Positions 8,416 through 18,563 of a stretch of DNA of 37,103 nt are shown one piece after another. Where the stretch lies: NCBI GenBank assembly GCA_028277795.1, contig JANQFP010000076.1:1-37103 (forward strand), given 5' to 3'. Under the pieces are notes generated by a model that was not told the origin of the DNA, did no database searches, and was given only the letters and a program-made list of their open reading frames with translations. Origin of the DNA: Rhodospirillales bacterium. GTDB taxonomy: Bacteria > Pseudomonadota > Alphaproteobacteria > Rhodospirillales > JANQFP01. A program made the translations under genes and the position numbers. Positions within the stretch are counted from its first letter, which is position 1; the number at the start of each line of letters is the position of its first letter.

Positions 8416-11085
8416 GTGCACCAGCGCACACCCCCGAAAACCGCGCCCTCCGCGTCCGCCCCGTCGGCGGCCCAGGCGACGCCCATGATGGTCCAGTACG
8501 GGGCCATCAAGGACCAGTACCCGGACTGCCTGCTGTTCTACCGCATGGGCGACTTCTACGAGCTGTTCTTCGACGATGCGGTCAAGGCGACGCGCGCCCT
8601 CGACATCACGCTCACCAAGCGGGGCAAGCACCTGGGCGAGGACATCCCCATGTGCGGGGTGCCGGTGCACAGCCACGAAAGCTACCTAGCGCGGCTCATC
8701 CGCCAGGGCTTCAAGGTGGCCGTGTGCGAGCAGACCGAAGACCCGGCCGAGGCCAAGAAGCGGGGCGGCAAGGCGGTGGTCCGGCGCGACGTGGTGCGGG
8801 TCATCACGCCGGGCACCATCACCGAGGACTCGCTTCTGGAGTCGCGGCGCCACAACTACCTGGCGGCATGCGCGGCGGCGCAGGGGGCTCTGGGCCTGGC
8901 CTGGATCGACGTCTCCACGGGTGAGCTGGTGGCCCAGCCGGTGGCAGCGGCCGGCCTGGCGGCGGTCCTGGCGCGGCTGGAGGCGGGCGAGATCCTGGTC
9001 TCCGAGTCGGTGGTTCAGAAGCCCGATCTGTTCGAGATCTTGAACGAGTGGCGGCCGAGCCTGACCGTGCTGCCGGCGAGCCGGTTCGACAGCGACAACG
9101 GGCGGCGCCGGCTGGAGGCCCTGTACGGCGTCGGGACCCTGGACGGCTTCGGGGCCTTCTCGCGGGCCGAGGTGGCTGCCGCCGGCGCGCTGGTGGACTA
9201 CGTGGAACTGACCCAGAAGGGCCGCCTGCCGCGCATCGGCGCCATCCGCCACCTGGCCGAGGGCGCGGTCATGGAGATCGACGCCGCCACCAGGCGCAAC
9301 CTGGAGCTCAACCAGACCCTTGGCGGGAGCCGCAAGGGCAGCCTCATCGGTGTCGTCGATGCCACCGTGACCGGGGGCGGGGGGCGCTTGTTGGCGGCGC
9401 GCCTGGCGGCGCCACTCACCGACGCCGCGGCCATCGAGGGCCGTCTCGACATGGTGCAGTTCTTCGTCGAGGGCCTGCGGCTCAGGGACACGGTGCGCGA
9501 CCGCCTTCGCCGCTGCCCAGACATCGAGCGGGCGCTGGCGCGGCTTACCCTGGGCCGCGGCGGGCCGCGGGACCTGGCCGGCATCCGCGACGGGCTGGCG
9601 GTGACCGGCGACGTGGCCGGGATCCTGGCCGGCGCCGGGCCCGCCGGGGTCGGGGACTGCGTGGCGGCGCTGGGCCATCACACGCCGCTCGTCGACCGGC
9701 TGACCCGGGCCCTGGCGGCGGAGCTGCCGCTGTATGCCCGGGACGGCGGCTTCATCGCCGCCGGCTACGCCCCCGACCTGGACGAGCTCAGGACCCTGCG
9801 CGACGAAAGCCGGCGCCTGATCGCCAACCTGCAGAGCCGCTACGCGGCCGAGACGGGCGTTTCCGCCCTCAAGGTCCGCCACAACAACGTGCTCGGCTAC
9901 TTCGTCGAGGTGCCGGCCAAGCAGGCCGACAAGGTCCCGTCCGGCCCCGACGGCGACTTCATCCACCGCCAGACCATGGCCAACGCGGTGCGCTACACCA
10001 CGGTCGAGCTGGGCGACCTGGAAAGCCGCATCGCCAAGGCCGCCGATCGGGCGCTCGCCCTGGAGACCCGTCTGTTCGAGGACCTGGTGGGGGAGGTGGC
10101 GGCCCGCGCCGACGCCATCGCGTCCGCCGCCGCCGCCCTGGCGGAGCTGGACGTGGCCGCCGCACTGGCCCAGGTGGCCGCCGACCGCGCATACTGCCGA
10201 CCGGTGCTGGAGGACAGCGCCGCGTTCGCCGTCACCGGGGGCCGCCATCCGGTGGTGGAGGCGGCGTTGCGGGAGGGGCAGGACGGCGCGTTCGTGGCCA
10301 ACGACTGCACCCTCGACGAGGGCGGCCGCCTGTGGCTGCTGACCGGTCCCAACATGGCGGGGAAAAGCACCTTTCTGCGGCAGAACGCCTTGATCGCCGT
10401 GCTCGCCCAGATGGGCAGCTACGTTCCGGCTGAAGCCGCCCGCATCGGCATCCTCGACCGCCTGTTCTCGCGGGTCGGCGCCGCCGACGACCTGGCCCGC
10501 GGGCGCTCCACCTTCATGGTCGAGATGGTGGAGACGGCGGCCATCCTCAATCAGGCGGGGCCCCGGGCGCTGGTCATCCTCGACGAGATCGGCCGCGGCA
10601 CGGCCACCTATGACGGTTTGTCCATCGCCTGGGCGGTGGTCGAGCACCTGCACGAGGTCAATCGCTGCCGCACCCTGTTCGCCACCCACTACCGCGAGCT
10701 GACGGCGTTGGCCGGGACCCTCGACGGCCTGGCCTGCCACACCATGCGGGTCAAGGAATGGCAGGGCGACGTGGTGTTCCTGCACGAGGTGGCGCCGGGT
10801 GCCGCCGACCGGGCCTACGGCATCCACGTGGGCCAACTGGCCGGCCTGCCGAAGGCGGTCGTATCGCGGGCGGAACAGGTGCTGGAAACCCTGGAGAAGG
10901 GGGAGCAGTCCTCGGCCGTCACCCGGCTCGCCCACGACCTGCCGCTGTTCGCCGCCCTGAGCACCCCGCCCGAGGCCCCGGCCGGGCCGTCCGCCGCCGA
11001 GGCGGCCCTCGCGGACGTCAACCCGGACGACCTGACGCCCCGCGAGGCGCTGGAGCTGCTGTACCGCCTGAAGGCCCTGGTTTGA
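8416..11085 (+). CDS. mutS: DNA mismatch repair protein MutS
   Basis: About 889 residues, the usual MutS length. MutS recognises mismatches and recruits MutL using ATP. The mismatch-recognition motif [15 protein letters not shown] is near the N-terminus; its Phe and Glu contact the mispaired base. The C-terminal ABC-type ATPase has Walker [15 protein letters not shown], the ABC signature region [14 protein letters not shown], Walker [18 protein letters not shown] and the conserved histidine in [10 protein letters not shown]. All domains are intact. The start is uncertain: GTG 8416 lies after a likely promoter, GTG 8368 lies inside that promoter, and ATG 8485 would remove part of the usual N-terminus. 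It precedes glnD, a common alphaproteobacterial neighbour. Confidence 0.96.
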   Translation: MHQRTPPKTAPSASAPSAAQATPMMVQYGAIKDQYPDCLLFYRMGDFYELFFDDAVKATRALDITLTKRGKHLGEDIPMCGVPVHSHESYLARLIRQGFKVAVCEQTEDPAEAKKRGGKAVVRRDVVRVITPGTITEDSLLESRRHNYLAACAAAQGALGLAWIDVSTGELVAQPVAAAGLAAVLARLEAGEILVSESVVQKPDLFEILNEWRPSLTVLPASRFDSDNGRRRLEALYGVGTLDGFGAFSRAEVAAAGALVDYVELTQKGRLPRIGAIRHLAEGAVMEIDAATRRNLELNQTLGGSRKGSLIGVVDATVTGGGGRLLAARLAAPLTDAAAIEGRLDMVQFFVEGLRLRDTVRDRLRRCPDIERALARLTLGRGGPRDLAGIRDGLAVTGDVAGILAGAGPAGVGDCVAALGHHTPLVDRLTRALAAELPLYARDGGFIAAGYAPDLDELRTLRDESRRLIANLQSRYAAETGVSALKVRHNNVLGYFVEVPAKQADKVPSGPDGDFIHRQTMANAVRYTTVELGDLESRIAKAADRALALETRLFEDLVGEVAARADAIASAAAALAELDVAAALAQVAADRAYCRPVLEDSAAFAVTGGRHPVVEAALREGQDGAFVANDCTLDEGGRLWLLTGPNMAGKSTFLRQNALIAVLAQMGSYVPAEAARIGILDRLFSRVGAADDLARGRSTFMVEMVETAAILNQAGPRALVILDEIGRGTATYDGLSIAWAVVEHLHEVNRCRTLFATHYRELTALAGTLDGLACHTMRVKEWQGDVVFLHEVAPGAADRAYGIHVGQLAGLPKAVVSRAEQVLETLEKGEQSSAVTRLAHDLPLFAALSTPPEAPAGPSAAEAALADVNPDDLTPREALELLYRLKALV

Positions 11086-11168
11086 CCGCTTCCTGTCTCG
11101 GTCGCGTCGAGAGCACTGGGCTTGGGGCGGGCGCGCCGTATATATAGGGCGACATCGGGGAGAGACCC

Positions 11169-13946
11169 ATGCACCGCATTCCCAGGCGCCGCGACATCAT
11201 CGACCGCCGCGACCTGGCCGGCCAGCTTCACGAGGTGGCCGGCTGGTCCGGCTATTCGCAGGCTACCCGCGGCGCCGTGGTGCAGATCTTCAAGGCGGTG
11301 CTTTACAAGGGCGTCGGCGAGATCCGCCACCGTTTCGAGGAAGAGGCCAACCAGGGCGCCGAGGTGGTGGCGGCCAACGCCTATCTGGTCGATCAGCTGG
11401 TCCGCGGCATTCACGACTTCGCCTGCCGCTACGTCTACCCGGATGCGGCGCCGGCGGAAGACGGGGCCATGTCGGTGACGGCGACGGGCGGCTACGGGCG
11501 GGCCGAGCTGGCCCCGTTCTCCGACATCGACTTGATGTTCCTGCTGCCCGCCAACTCGAGCCCAGAGGCCGAGCAGATCATCGAGTTCGTCCTCTACATG
11601 CTGTGGGACCTGGGCCTCAAGGTGGGGCATGCCTCGCGCACGGTGGACGAATGCGTGCGCCTGGCCCGTCAGGACCTGACCATCCGCACCAGCCTGCTGG
11701 AGACCCGCTGGCTATGGGGCGGCCGCGACCTGTTCCGCCAGTTCCGGGAGCGGTTCGCCAAGGACGTGGTCGCCGCCACCGGCGCCGCCTACGTGGAGGC
11801 CAAGCTGGCCGAGCGGGACGCCCGCCACGAGCGCATGGGCGACACCCGCTACGTGCTGGAGCCCCACGTCAAGGAGGGCAAGGGCGGCCTGCGCGACCTG
11901 CAGACCCTGTTCTGGATCGCCAAGTACCTGTACCAGGTGGACACCATGGGGGACCTGGTCGCGCGCGAGGTGTTCACACCGGCCGACGTGCGGCGGTTCT
12001 CCAAGGCCCAGAACTTCCTGTGGACCGTGCGCTGCCACCTCCATTACGTGACCGGCCGTCCCGAGGAGCGCCTGACCTTCAACGTCCAGGAAAACATCGG
12101 CCGCCGCATGGGCTACACCGACCGCACCTCGTCGCGCGGCGTCGAGCGGTTCATGAAGCACTACTTCCTGACCGCCAAGGACGTGGGCGACCTGACCCGC
12201 ATCCTGTGCGCCGTGCTGGAGGAGAACAACAAGAAGCGCAAACCTTTGTTCCGGCTGCCTTCGTTCTCGCTGCGCAAGAAGACCGTCGAGGGGTTCAAGG
12301 TGGACGGCGGCCGCATCACGGTCGAATCGGACGACGATTTCGCCAACAGCCCGGCCAAGCTCATCCGCCTGTTCCGCGAGGCGCAGATCCACGGCCTCGA
12401 CATCCATCCCCACGCCCTGCGCCTGGTCACCCAGAACCTGAACCTGATCAACGCCGAGCTGCGCGCCGACCCGGAGGCCAACCGTCTGTTCCTGGACATG
12501 CTGACCGACCCGGACGACCCGGAGACGACGCTGCGTCGCCTCAACGAGGCCGGGGTGTTGGGCCGTTTCATGCCCGATTTCGGCCGCGTGGTCGCCCAGA
12601 TGCAGTACGACATGTACCACGTCTATACCGTGGACGAGCACACGGTCCGCGCCATCGGCGTCCTCAGCCGCATCGAGCGCGGCCTGCTCAAGGACGAGAT
12701 GCCCGGAGCCAGCGAGGTGGTGTCCGAGATCCAGTCGCGCCGCGTGCTCTACCTGTCGGTCCTGCTTCACGACATCGCCAAGGGGCGCAGCGGCGACCAC
12801 TCCGAGATCGGTGCCAAGATCGCCATCAAGATGGGGGAGCGGTTCGGCCTCAGCGACTGGGAGACGGAGACCGTGTCGTGGCTGGTGCTCCACCACCTAG
12901 CCATGAGCCGGACCGCCTTCAAGCGCGACATCGACGACCCCAAGACGGTGGCCGACTTCGTCGCCCTGGTCCAGTCGCCGGAACGGCTGCGCCTGCTGCT
13001 GGTGCTGACCTCCGCGGACATCCGGGCGGTCGGGCCCAACATCTGGAACGCCTGGAAGTCGGGCCTTCTGCGCGAGCTGTTCTACCGCGCCCAGGAGGAG
13101 ATGGAGATGACCGGCGGCATGCCCGCCCGGCGCCGCGCCGCGCGGGTCGAGCGTGCCAAGGCGGCGCTGGTGGCCCGCCTGACCGACTGGGAGCCCGAGG
13201 AGACGGAACGGCATCTGGCCCGCGGTTATTCCGACTACTGGCTGGCTTTCGACACCGACACCCACGTCCATCACGCCCACCTGATCCGCGAGGCGGAGAA
13301 GGCCGAGGTGCCGCTGCACATCGAGACCCGCGTGATCGCCGAGCGCGCCGCTACCGAGATCACCATCTACGCGCCCGACCATCCCGGCCTGTTCGCCCGC
13401 ATCGCCGGCGCCATGGCGCTCAGCGGGGCCTCGATCGTCGATGCCAAGATCCTGACCCTCGCCAACGGCATGGCCCTGGATACTTTCTGGATCCAGGACG
13501 CCAGCGGCAACGCCTTCGAGGAGAAGGAGCGGCTGGCCAAGCTTTGGCCCCGCATCGAGGACGCGCTCACCGGCCGCATGCACACGGCCCGCGAATTGGA
13601 GACCGTGCGCACCCGGGCGCTGCCCAGCCGCACCGGCGTGTTCAAGGTGCCGCCGCGGGTGATCATCGACAACAAGGCCAGCAACACCCACACCGTGATC
13701 GAGGTCAACGGCCGCGACCGTCCGGGGTTCCTCCACGACGTCACGGCAGCGTGCACGGAGTTGGGCCTGCAGATCGTCAGCGCCCACGTGACCACCTACG
13801 GCGAGCGGGCGGTGGACGTGTTCTACGTCAAGGACGTGTTCGGCCTCAAAGTGGAGCACCGGGCCAAGCTGCGCATGATCGAGCGCCGGGTGCTCGCCGC
13901 CATCGAGCCGCAGGACGACAGCGCCGCCGAGGCGGCGGCGGAGTAA
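11169..13946 (+). CDS. glnD: Bifunctional uridylyltransferase/uridylyl-removing enzyme GlnD
   Basis: A 925-residue nitrogen sensor that uridylylates PII proteins when glutamine is low and removes UMP when it is high. Domains in order: nucleotidyltransferase with GGYGRAELAPFSDIDLMF (about residues 109-126, the G-G and D-x-D metal site), the GlnE-like helical region (LEPHVKEGKGGLRDLQTLFW), an HD hydrolase (LLHDIAKGRSGDHSE, about residues 533-547), and two C-terminal glutamine-sensing ACT domains starting near ITIYAPDHPGLFARIAGAMA and IEVNGRDRPGFLHDVTAACT. ATG 11169 follows a good GGGGAGAG ribosome site. An AT-rich TATATATA run at 11139-11146 may be a -10 element, but no -35 is well spaced. It is complete, with no missing key residue seen. 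Confidence 0.96.
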   Translation: MHRIPRRRDIIDRRDLAGQLHEVAGWSGYSQATRGAVVQIFKAVLYKGVGEIRHRFEEEANQGAEVVAANAYLVDQLVRGIHDFACRYVYPDAAPAEDGAMSVTATGGYGRAELAPFSDIDLMFLLPANSSPEAEQIIEFVLYMLWDLGLKVGHASRTVDECVRLARQDLTIRTSLLETRWLWGGRDLFRQFRERFAKDVVAATGAAYVEAKLAERDARHERMGDTRYVLEPHVKEGKGGLRDLQTLFWIAKYLYQVDTMGDLVAREVFTPADVRRFSKAQNFLWTVRCHLHYVTGRPEERLTFNVQENIGRRMGYTDRTSSRGVERFMKHYFLTAKDVGDLTRILCAVLEENNKKRKPLFRLPSFSLRKKTVEGFKVDGGRITVESDDDFANSPAKLIRLFREAQIHGLDIHPHALRLVTQNLNLINAELRADPEANRLFLDMLTDPDDPETTLRRLNEAGVLGRFMPDFGRVVAQMQYDMYHVYTVDEHTVRAIGVLSRIERGLLKDEMPGASEVVSEIQSRRVLYLSVLLHDIAKGRSGDHSEIGAKIAIKMGERFGLSDWETETVSWLVLHHLAMSRTAFKRDIDDPKTVADFVALVQSPERLRLLLVLTSADIRAVGPNIWNAWKSGLLRELFYRAQEEMEMTGGMPARRRAARVERAKAALVARLTDWEPEETERHLARGYSDYWLAFDTDTHVHHAHLIREAEKAEVPLHIETRVIAERAATEITIYAPDHPGLFARIAGAMALSGASIVDAKILTLANGMALDTFWIQDASGNAFEEKERLAKLWPRIEDALTGRMHTARELETVRTRALPSRTGVFKVPPRVIIDNKASNTHTVIEVNGRDRPGFLHDVTAACTELGLQIVSAHVTTYGERAVDVFYVKDVFGLKVEHRAKLRMIERRVLAAIEPQDDSAAEAAAE

Positions 13947-13961
13947 CGCCGCCGGCGCACT

Positions 13962-13983
13962 AAGGCGCGGATTCCCCCGCCTT
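13962..13983 (+). terminator. Weak terminator-like hairpin after glnD
   Basis: AAGGCG at 13962-13967 pairs with CGCCTT at 13978-13983 around a 10-nt loop that can add GG/CC pairs. It stands in the 70-bp glnD-murJ gap. Only a short T run follows, so it may instead be a pausing or processing structure. Confidence 0.3.
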
Positions 13984-14016
13984 TCCGCCGCCATGAAAAA
14001 CGGTTAGACAGGCGCC

Positions 14017-15570
14017 ATGGCCCTGTTGCGGTCCATCGCCACCGTGGGCGGCTTCACCATGATAAGCCGCATCCTCGGCTTCGTGCGCGACATCCTGGTG
14101 GCCGCCATCCTCGGCGCCGGTCCGATCGCCGACGCCTTCTTCGTCGCCTTCAAGCTGCCCAACCTGTTCCGCCGCCTGTTCGCCGAGGGCGCCTTCAGCG
14201 CCGCCTTCGTGCCCATGTTCGCGGGGCTGCTGGAGGGCGACGGCCGGGAGGCGGCGCGGGTTTTCGCCGAGCAGGCGCTGAGCGTCCTCCTGTGGACGCT
14301 GCTGCTGATGGTGGCGGTCATGGAGATGGCCATGCCCCTGGCCATGGTCGTGTTCGCCCCCGGTTTCGTCGAGCGGCCGGAGACCTTCGACCTGGCGGTG
14401 CTGTTCGCCCGCATCACCTTTCCCTACCTGCTGTTCATCTCGCTGGTGTCGCTGATGGCCGGGGTGCTGAACTCCCTCGGCCGCTTCGCCGCCGCCGCCG
14501 CCACGCCGATCCTGCTCAACGTCTGCCTGATCGGCGCCATCCTGGGCCTGGCGCCGTTGACGGCGACGCCCGGCCACGCCCTGGCGTGGGGGGTGGCGGC
14601 GGGCGGCGTGGTGCAGTTCCTTTGGCTGCTCGGCCACTGCGGGCGGGCCGGCGTTCGGCTGCGCCTGCCGCGGCCGCGCCTGACCGAGCCGGTGCGGCGC
14701 CTGATCCGGCGCATCCTGCCGGTGGCGGTCGGCGCCGGCATCTACCAGATCAACCTGGTGGTGGACACCATCATCGCGTCGCTGCTGCCGGCGGGGTCCA
14801 TCTCGTATCTGTTCTACGCCGACCGGGTGAACCAGTTGCCTCTGGGCGTGGTCGGCGTCGCCGTCGGCACCGCCCTGCTGCCCACCCTGTCGCGGCAGGT
14901 GCGCGCGGGCGACGCCGCGGCGGCCCTGCACAGCCAGAACCGGGCCCTGGAGTTCGCCTTCCTGCTCACCCTGCCGGCGGCGGCAGCCCTGGTGGTGATC
15001 GCCGGCCCGGTGATCACGGTGCTTTTCGAGCGCGGCGCCTTCGGACCGGACCAGGCCGACGCGACCGCGGCGGCCCTGGCCGTCTACGCGCTGGGCCTGC
15101 CCGCCTACGTGCTGGTCAAGGCCCTGTCCCCCGGCTTCTTCGCCCGCGAGGACACGGTGACCCCGGTCAAGGCCGCGGCCGTGGCGCTGGTGGCCAACGT
15201 GGTCCTCAACCTGATCCTCATGGGACCGTTCAAGCACGTGGGCATCGCCATGGCGACCGCCGCCTCGGCCTGGCTCAATGCGGCCATCCTGGCGGTGGTG
15301 CTGCGCCGGCGCGGGGCGCTGGTCCTGGACGACCGACTGCGCTCGCGATTGCCGCGGACGGTGGCGGCCAGCCTCGGCATGGCGGTCGTGCTCGGCGCGA
15401 TCATGATGGGCCTGGAGGCCCCCCTGGCGGCGGCGCCGTGGCAGCGTGTCGCCGCCCTGGCGGCGCTGGTGGCGGCCGGTTTGGTGGCGTTTGCCGGACT
15501 GGCCCACGTCCTCGGCGCCGCTGCGGTGACCGAGGTCCGGGACCTGATGCGCGGCAAGGACATCGCTTGA
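14017..15570 (+). CDS. murJ: Lipid II flippase MurJ (MviN)
   Basis: A 517-residue, about 14-helix inner-membrane protein of the MOP superfamily that flips lipid II to the periplasm for peptidoglycan synthesis. The N-terminus is classic: [20 protein letters not shown], then [20 protein letters not shown] and [10 protein letters not shown], which contain the essential arginines of the central cavity. The second half has [20 protein letters not shown] and [21 protein letters not shown] 14017 is well placed. It lies between glnD and trpS on the same strand, the usual alphaproteobacterial order. No defects seen. Confidence 0.95.
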   Translation: MALLRSIATVGGFTMISRILGFVRDILVAAILGAGPIADAFFVAFKLPNLFRRLFAEGAFSAAFVPMFAGLLEGDGREAARVFAEQALSVLLWTLLLMVAVMEMAMPLAMVVFAPGFVERPETFDLAVLFARITFPYLLFISLVSLMAGVLNSLGRFAAAAATPILLNVCLIGAILGLAPLTATPGHALAWGVAAGGVVQFLWLLGHCGRAGVRLRLPRPRLTEPVRRLIRRILPVAVGAGIYQINLVVDTIIASLLPAGSISYLFYADRVNQLPLGVVGVAVGTALLPTLSRQVRAGDAAAALHSQNRALEFAFLLTLPAAAALVVIAGPVITVLFERGAFGPDQADATAAALAVYALGLPAYVLVKALSPGFFAREDTVTPVKAAAVALVANVVLNLILMGPFKHVGIAMATAASAWLNAAILAVVLRRRGALVLDDRLRSRLPRTVAASLGMAVVLGAIMMGLEAPLAAAPWQRVAALAALVAAGLVAFAGLAHVLGAAAVTEVRDLMRGKDIA

Positions 15571-15655
15571 CCGCCCCAGTGCGACGGTCCATAACACCGC
15601 CCCGGTGCGCGGCTTGCACGGCGCGCCGCCCGGATTACACGCATCGGGCCCCGCC

Positions 15656-16654
15656 ATGGACCGCATCTTCTCGGGCGTTCAGCCCACCGGCAATCTGCAT
15701 CTCGGCAACTACCTGGGCGCCATCCGCAACTGGGTGAGCCTGCAGGACCGCTTCGAGTGCCTGTTCTGCGTGGTCGACATGCACGCCATCACCACCTGGC
15801 AGGAGCCGGCCGCCCTGGCCGCCAGCACCCGCGAGGTGGCGGCAGCCATGATGGCCGCCGGAATCGATCCCGGCCGGCACATCATCTTCAACCAGAGCCA
15901 GGTCCCCGGCCATGCGGAACTGGCGTGGATCTTCAACTGCGTGGCCCGCATGGGCTGGCTGAACCGCATGACCCAGTTCAAGGAGAAGGCCGGCAAGAAC
16001 CGGGAGAACGCGTCGGTGGGCCTGTTCGCCTATCCCAACCTGATGGCCGCCGACATCCTGCTCTACAAGGGCACCCACGTGCCGGTCGGCGAAGACCAGA
16101 AGCAGCACCTGGAGCTCACCCGCGACATCGCCCAGAAGTTCAACAACGATTTCGGTGTCGACTTCTTTCCCATTGTGGAACCGTTGATTTTCGGCTCCGC
16201 CACCCGGGTCATGTCCCTGCGCGACGGCACCGCCAAGATGAGCAAGTCGGACGCTTCCGACTACTCGCGCATCAACATGACCGACGATGCCGATGCCATC
16301 GCCCGCAAGATCCGCAAGGCCAAGACCGACCCCCACCCGCTGCCGGCCAGCACCGACGCGTTCGACGGCCGGCCGGAAGCGGCCAACCTGATGGGCATCT
16401 TCGCCGCCTTGGCCGATACCCCCGTCGAGGACGTGTGCGGGCGGTTCGCGGGCCAGCCGTTCTCCACCTTCAAGCAGGAGCTGGCGGACCTGGCCCTGGC
16501 CACCCTGGCGCCCATGCAGGACGAGATGCGACGCCTGATGGCGGACCCGTCCCACGTCGACGGCGTCCTGCGCGACGGCGCGGCGCGCGCCCGCGGCCTG
16601 GCCGAGCCGGTGCTGCGGGAGGTCCAGGACATCGTGGGCTTTCTGCGGCCGTGA
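15656..16654 (+). CDS. trpS: Tryptophanyl-tRNA synthetase
   Basis: A 332-residue class I aminoacyl-tRNA synthetase that charges tRNA-Trp. The start [20 protein letters not shown] contains the HIGH-type motif (GNLHLGNY, residues 12-19), and [10 protein letters not shown] is the KMSKS loop. [18 protein letters not shown] and the tryptophan-pocket region [20 protein letters not shown] match the family. Length is typical. ATG 15656 is preferred over the upstream in-frame start at 15605 because the conserved N-terminus begins there. It lies 85 nt after murJ. Confidence 0.96.
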   Translation: MDRIFSGVQPTGNLHLGNYLGAIRNWVSLQDRFECLFCVVDMHAITTWQEPAALAASTREVAAAMMAAGIDPGRHIIFNQSQVPGHAELAWIFNCVARMGWLNRMTQFKEKAGKNRENASVGLFAYPNLMAADILLYKGTHVPVGEDQKQHLELTRDIAQKFNNDFGVDFFPIVEPLIFGSATRVMSLRDGTAKMSKSDASDYSRINMTDDADAIARKIRKAKTDPHPLPASTDAFDGRPEAANLMGIFAALADTPVEDVCGRFAGQPFSTFKQELADLALATLAPMQDEMRRLMADPSHVDGVLRDGAARARGLAEPVLREVQDIVGFLRP

Positions 16655-16682
16655 TGGGACCGTGCCGCAGTGCGAAAGGGAG

Positions 16683-16711
16683 TTGATCTCAGGCTCCCGC
16701 ACGCCCATCTT
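16683..16711 (+). promoter_or_regulatory. Candidate promoter of the NfuA-like gene
   Basis: TTGATC (16683-16688) and CATCTT (16706-16711) are 17 nt apart in the 95-bp gap before the Fe-S carrier gene. A 7-bp inverted repeat, TCTCAGG at 16687-16693 and CCTGAGA at 16732-16738, overlaps it and runs up to the ribosome site AGGAAAGG. It might form a leader hairpin or a control site. Found by eye; the -10 match is poor. Confidence 0.3.
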
Positions 16712-16749
16712 TTGGTCATGTCGGCCGAGACCCTGAGAGAGGAAAGGCA

Positions 16750-17301
16750 ATGTTCATCCAGACCGAAGGCACCCCCAATCCGGCAACCCTGAAGTTCCTG
16801 CCCGGCTGCCAGGTCATGAAGCAGGGGACGGCCAACTTCACCGGTGCCGATGAGGCCGCACGGTCCCCCATCGCTCTGCGCCTGTTCGAGATCGAGGGTG
16901 TGGAGGGCGTGTTCCTGGGGTCCGACTTCATCACCGTGACCAAGGCGGCGGATCAGGATTGGGCGGTCGTGAAGCCAAAGGTCCTGGGTGCCGTGATGGA
17001 ACACTTCACGGCCGGCGAGGCGGTCATCGAGGACGATTCGGCGACGACCGAGGGGGCGGAGGGCGAGGACAGCGCCATCGACGCCCAGATCAAGGAGCTG
17101 CTGGATACCCGGGTGCGCCCGGCCGTCGCCCAGGACGGCGGTGACATCATCTACCGCGGCTTCGAGGACGGGGTCGTCTACCTCCACATGCAGGGCTCGT
17201 GCGCCGGCTGCCCCAGCTCCACGGCGACGCTCAAGAGCGGCATCGAGAACATGCTCCGGTATTACATCCCGGAGATCATGGAGGTGCGCGCCGTCGACTG
17301 A
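16750..17301 (+). CDS. nfuA: NfuA/NifU-type iron-sulfur cluster carrier
   Basis: A 183-residue Fe-S carrier protein that receives [4Fe-4S] clusters and passes them to target enzymes. The N-terminal Nfu_N domain (residues 1 to about 88) begins MFIQTEGTPNPATLKFLPG. The C-terminal NifU domain (about residues 108-178) has RVRPAVAQDGGDI and the cluster-binding pair C151-x2-C154 in QGSCAGCPSS. A clear ribosome site (AGGAAAGG) precedes ATG 16750. The stop codon TGA is the first three bases of a dispersed repeat (17299-17376). In relatives this gene usually sits close to tsaB-rimI; here four wall-related or accessory genes lie between. Confidence 0.93.
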   Translation: MFIQTEGTPNPATLKFLPGCQVMKQGTANFTGADEAARSPIALRLFEIEGVEGVFLGSDFITVTKAADQDWAVVKPKVLGAVMEHFTAGEAVIEDDSATTEGAEGEDSAIDAQIKELLDTRVRPAVAQDGGDIIYRGFEDGVVYLHMQGSCAGCPSSTATLKSGIENMLRYYIPEIMEVRAVD

Positions 17302-17376
17302 TACCGGTGCGCCTTTGAACCGACTCGCGACGCGCCGTCATCGCACACCGGAAAGCCCGCGCGGCGCTTGAGCGCC
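17299..17376 (+). repeat. Dispersed repeat, copy 1 (partial)
   Basis: This 78-bp stretch matches 22098-22175 at 68 of 78 positions in the same orientation. Both start with TGATACCGG, whose TGA is the stop codon of the gene upstream, and both end with a GGCG-C/T-TTGAGCGCC hairpin. After 17376 the two copies lose similarity, so this copy seems to lack the right end seen at 22210-22229. The rest of the gap to 17571 shows no gene; it contains short GC-rich palindromes only. Confidence 0.8.
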
Positions 17377-17571
17377 ACGACGGGCCGCGGGCGCGGTCAA
17401 TCGACTCGCCTTCCGACCGTCGGTCTTGATACCATGGCCGTGCCGTCCGGTGCCGGGATCGAAGGGCATCTCGGAGAACGGGCGGTCATGGTTTTCCCGC
17501 AAGCCATGGCGAGCGGGGTCGCACCACCGACGTGACCACCGACGACGGGTTGGGGGGCCCGGGGACCGGCC

Positions 17572-18549
17572 ATGCGATTGGAACACGCCCTGCTGGGGCT
17601 GCTGGCGGGCCTCACGCTGACCTTGCTGACAAGTGTCCTGATCAGCCCGCCGCCCGGCGACACCGCGGCGCCGCGAGCATCGCTGGCCGATCTCGGTCTG
17701 CCGGACGGTTCCGCCGCGCGCGGCCGCGAGACCGTCGGCTCCTCGAGCCGCTTGGTGCTGTCGACGGCGGCCGCCGTTGCCGAATCCTTCCAACGGCTCG
17801 ACTACGATCTCGAGTCCGTGCTGGCGGGTCGGGACGGCGTCCCGCGTTTGTTCCTCAGTGCCTTGCCGCGCGACCTTGGCGCCATACGCGAGATCGGCCG
17901 TCGCAAGGCTTTGTTTTTTCAGGCAATGCTGCCCTTGGTGCTGCGGGTCAACGAACAGATTCTGGCCGATCGTCGGCGCCTGTGGCAGATCCGCCACCGC
18001 CTCCGGGTCGGCGAGCGCGTGTCCGCCGTGGATCGCCTGTGGCTGACGGTGATGGCGGACCGCTATGGCGTCCGGCGCGACGACTTGGGTGCGTTGGCGG
18101 TGCGGGTCGACATCATCCCGCCATCCCTGGCCCTGGCCCAGGCGGCGGAGGAGAGCGGCTGGGGAACGTCCCGGTTCGCCCGCGAAGGCAACGCCATGTT
18201 CGGGGAATGGACGTTTTCCCGCAAGGCAGGCCTGAAACCGAGGAACCGCGATCGGGGGGCCAATCACCGGGTGCGCGCCTTCGATACGGTGACCGACTCG
18301 GTGCGCGCCTATGCCCACAACCTGAACACCCACCGCGCCTATCGCGAGTTCCGCGCCCAGCGGGCCGCCCTGCGGCGCCAGGGCCGGCCCCTGAACGGCG
18401 CCGCCCTGGCCGGGACCCTGCACCGCTATTCCCAGCGCGGCGAGGACTACGTGGCCGGCATCCGCGCCCTCATCTCGGTCAACAACCTGAGTCCCCTCGA
18501 CGGCGTCCGCCTGCGGCCGGCCGAATCGCGCCCGAAGCCCGCCGCCTGA
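17572..18549 (+). CDS. Bax-type glucosaminidase, signal-anchored
   Basis: A 325-residue putative peptidoglycan hydrolase of the Bax/glucosaminidase family (GH73-like). An N-terminal hydrophobic stretch (LLGLLAGLTLTLLTSVLI, about residues 7-24) is a signal peptide or anchor, placing the enzyme in the periplasm. The active-site region is SLALAQAAEESGWGTSRFAR with the likely catalytic glutamate, followed by GNAMFGEWTF. The C-terminal part has AYAHNLNTHRAYREFRAQRA and RYSQRGEDYVAGIRALI, as in Bax proteins. ATG 17572 is chosen because it starts the signal sequence. It lies between the partial repeat and a convergent deacetylase gene. The exact bond cleaved is inferred. Confidence 0.85.
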   Translation: MRLEHALLGLLAGLTLTLLTSVLISPPPGDTAAPRASLADLGLPDGSAARGRETVGSSSRLVLSTAAAVAESFQRLDYDLESVLAGRDGVPRLFLSALPRDLGAIREIGRRKALFFQAMLPLVLRVNEQILADRRRLWQIRHRLRVGERVSAVDRLWLTVMADRYGVRRDDLGALAVRVDIIPPSLALAQAAEESGWGTSRFAREGNAMFGEWTFSRKAGLKPRNRDRGANHRVRAFDTVTDSVRAYAHNLNTHRAYREFRAQRAALRRQGRPLNGAALAGTLHRYSQRGEDYVAGIRALISVNNLSPLDGVRLRPAESRPKPAA

Positions 18550-18563
18550 TCGGCGGCCATTCG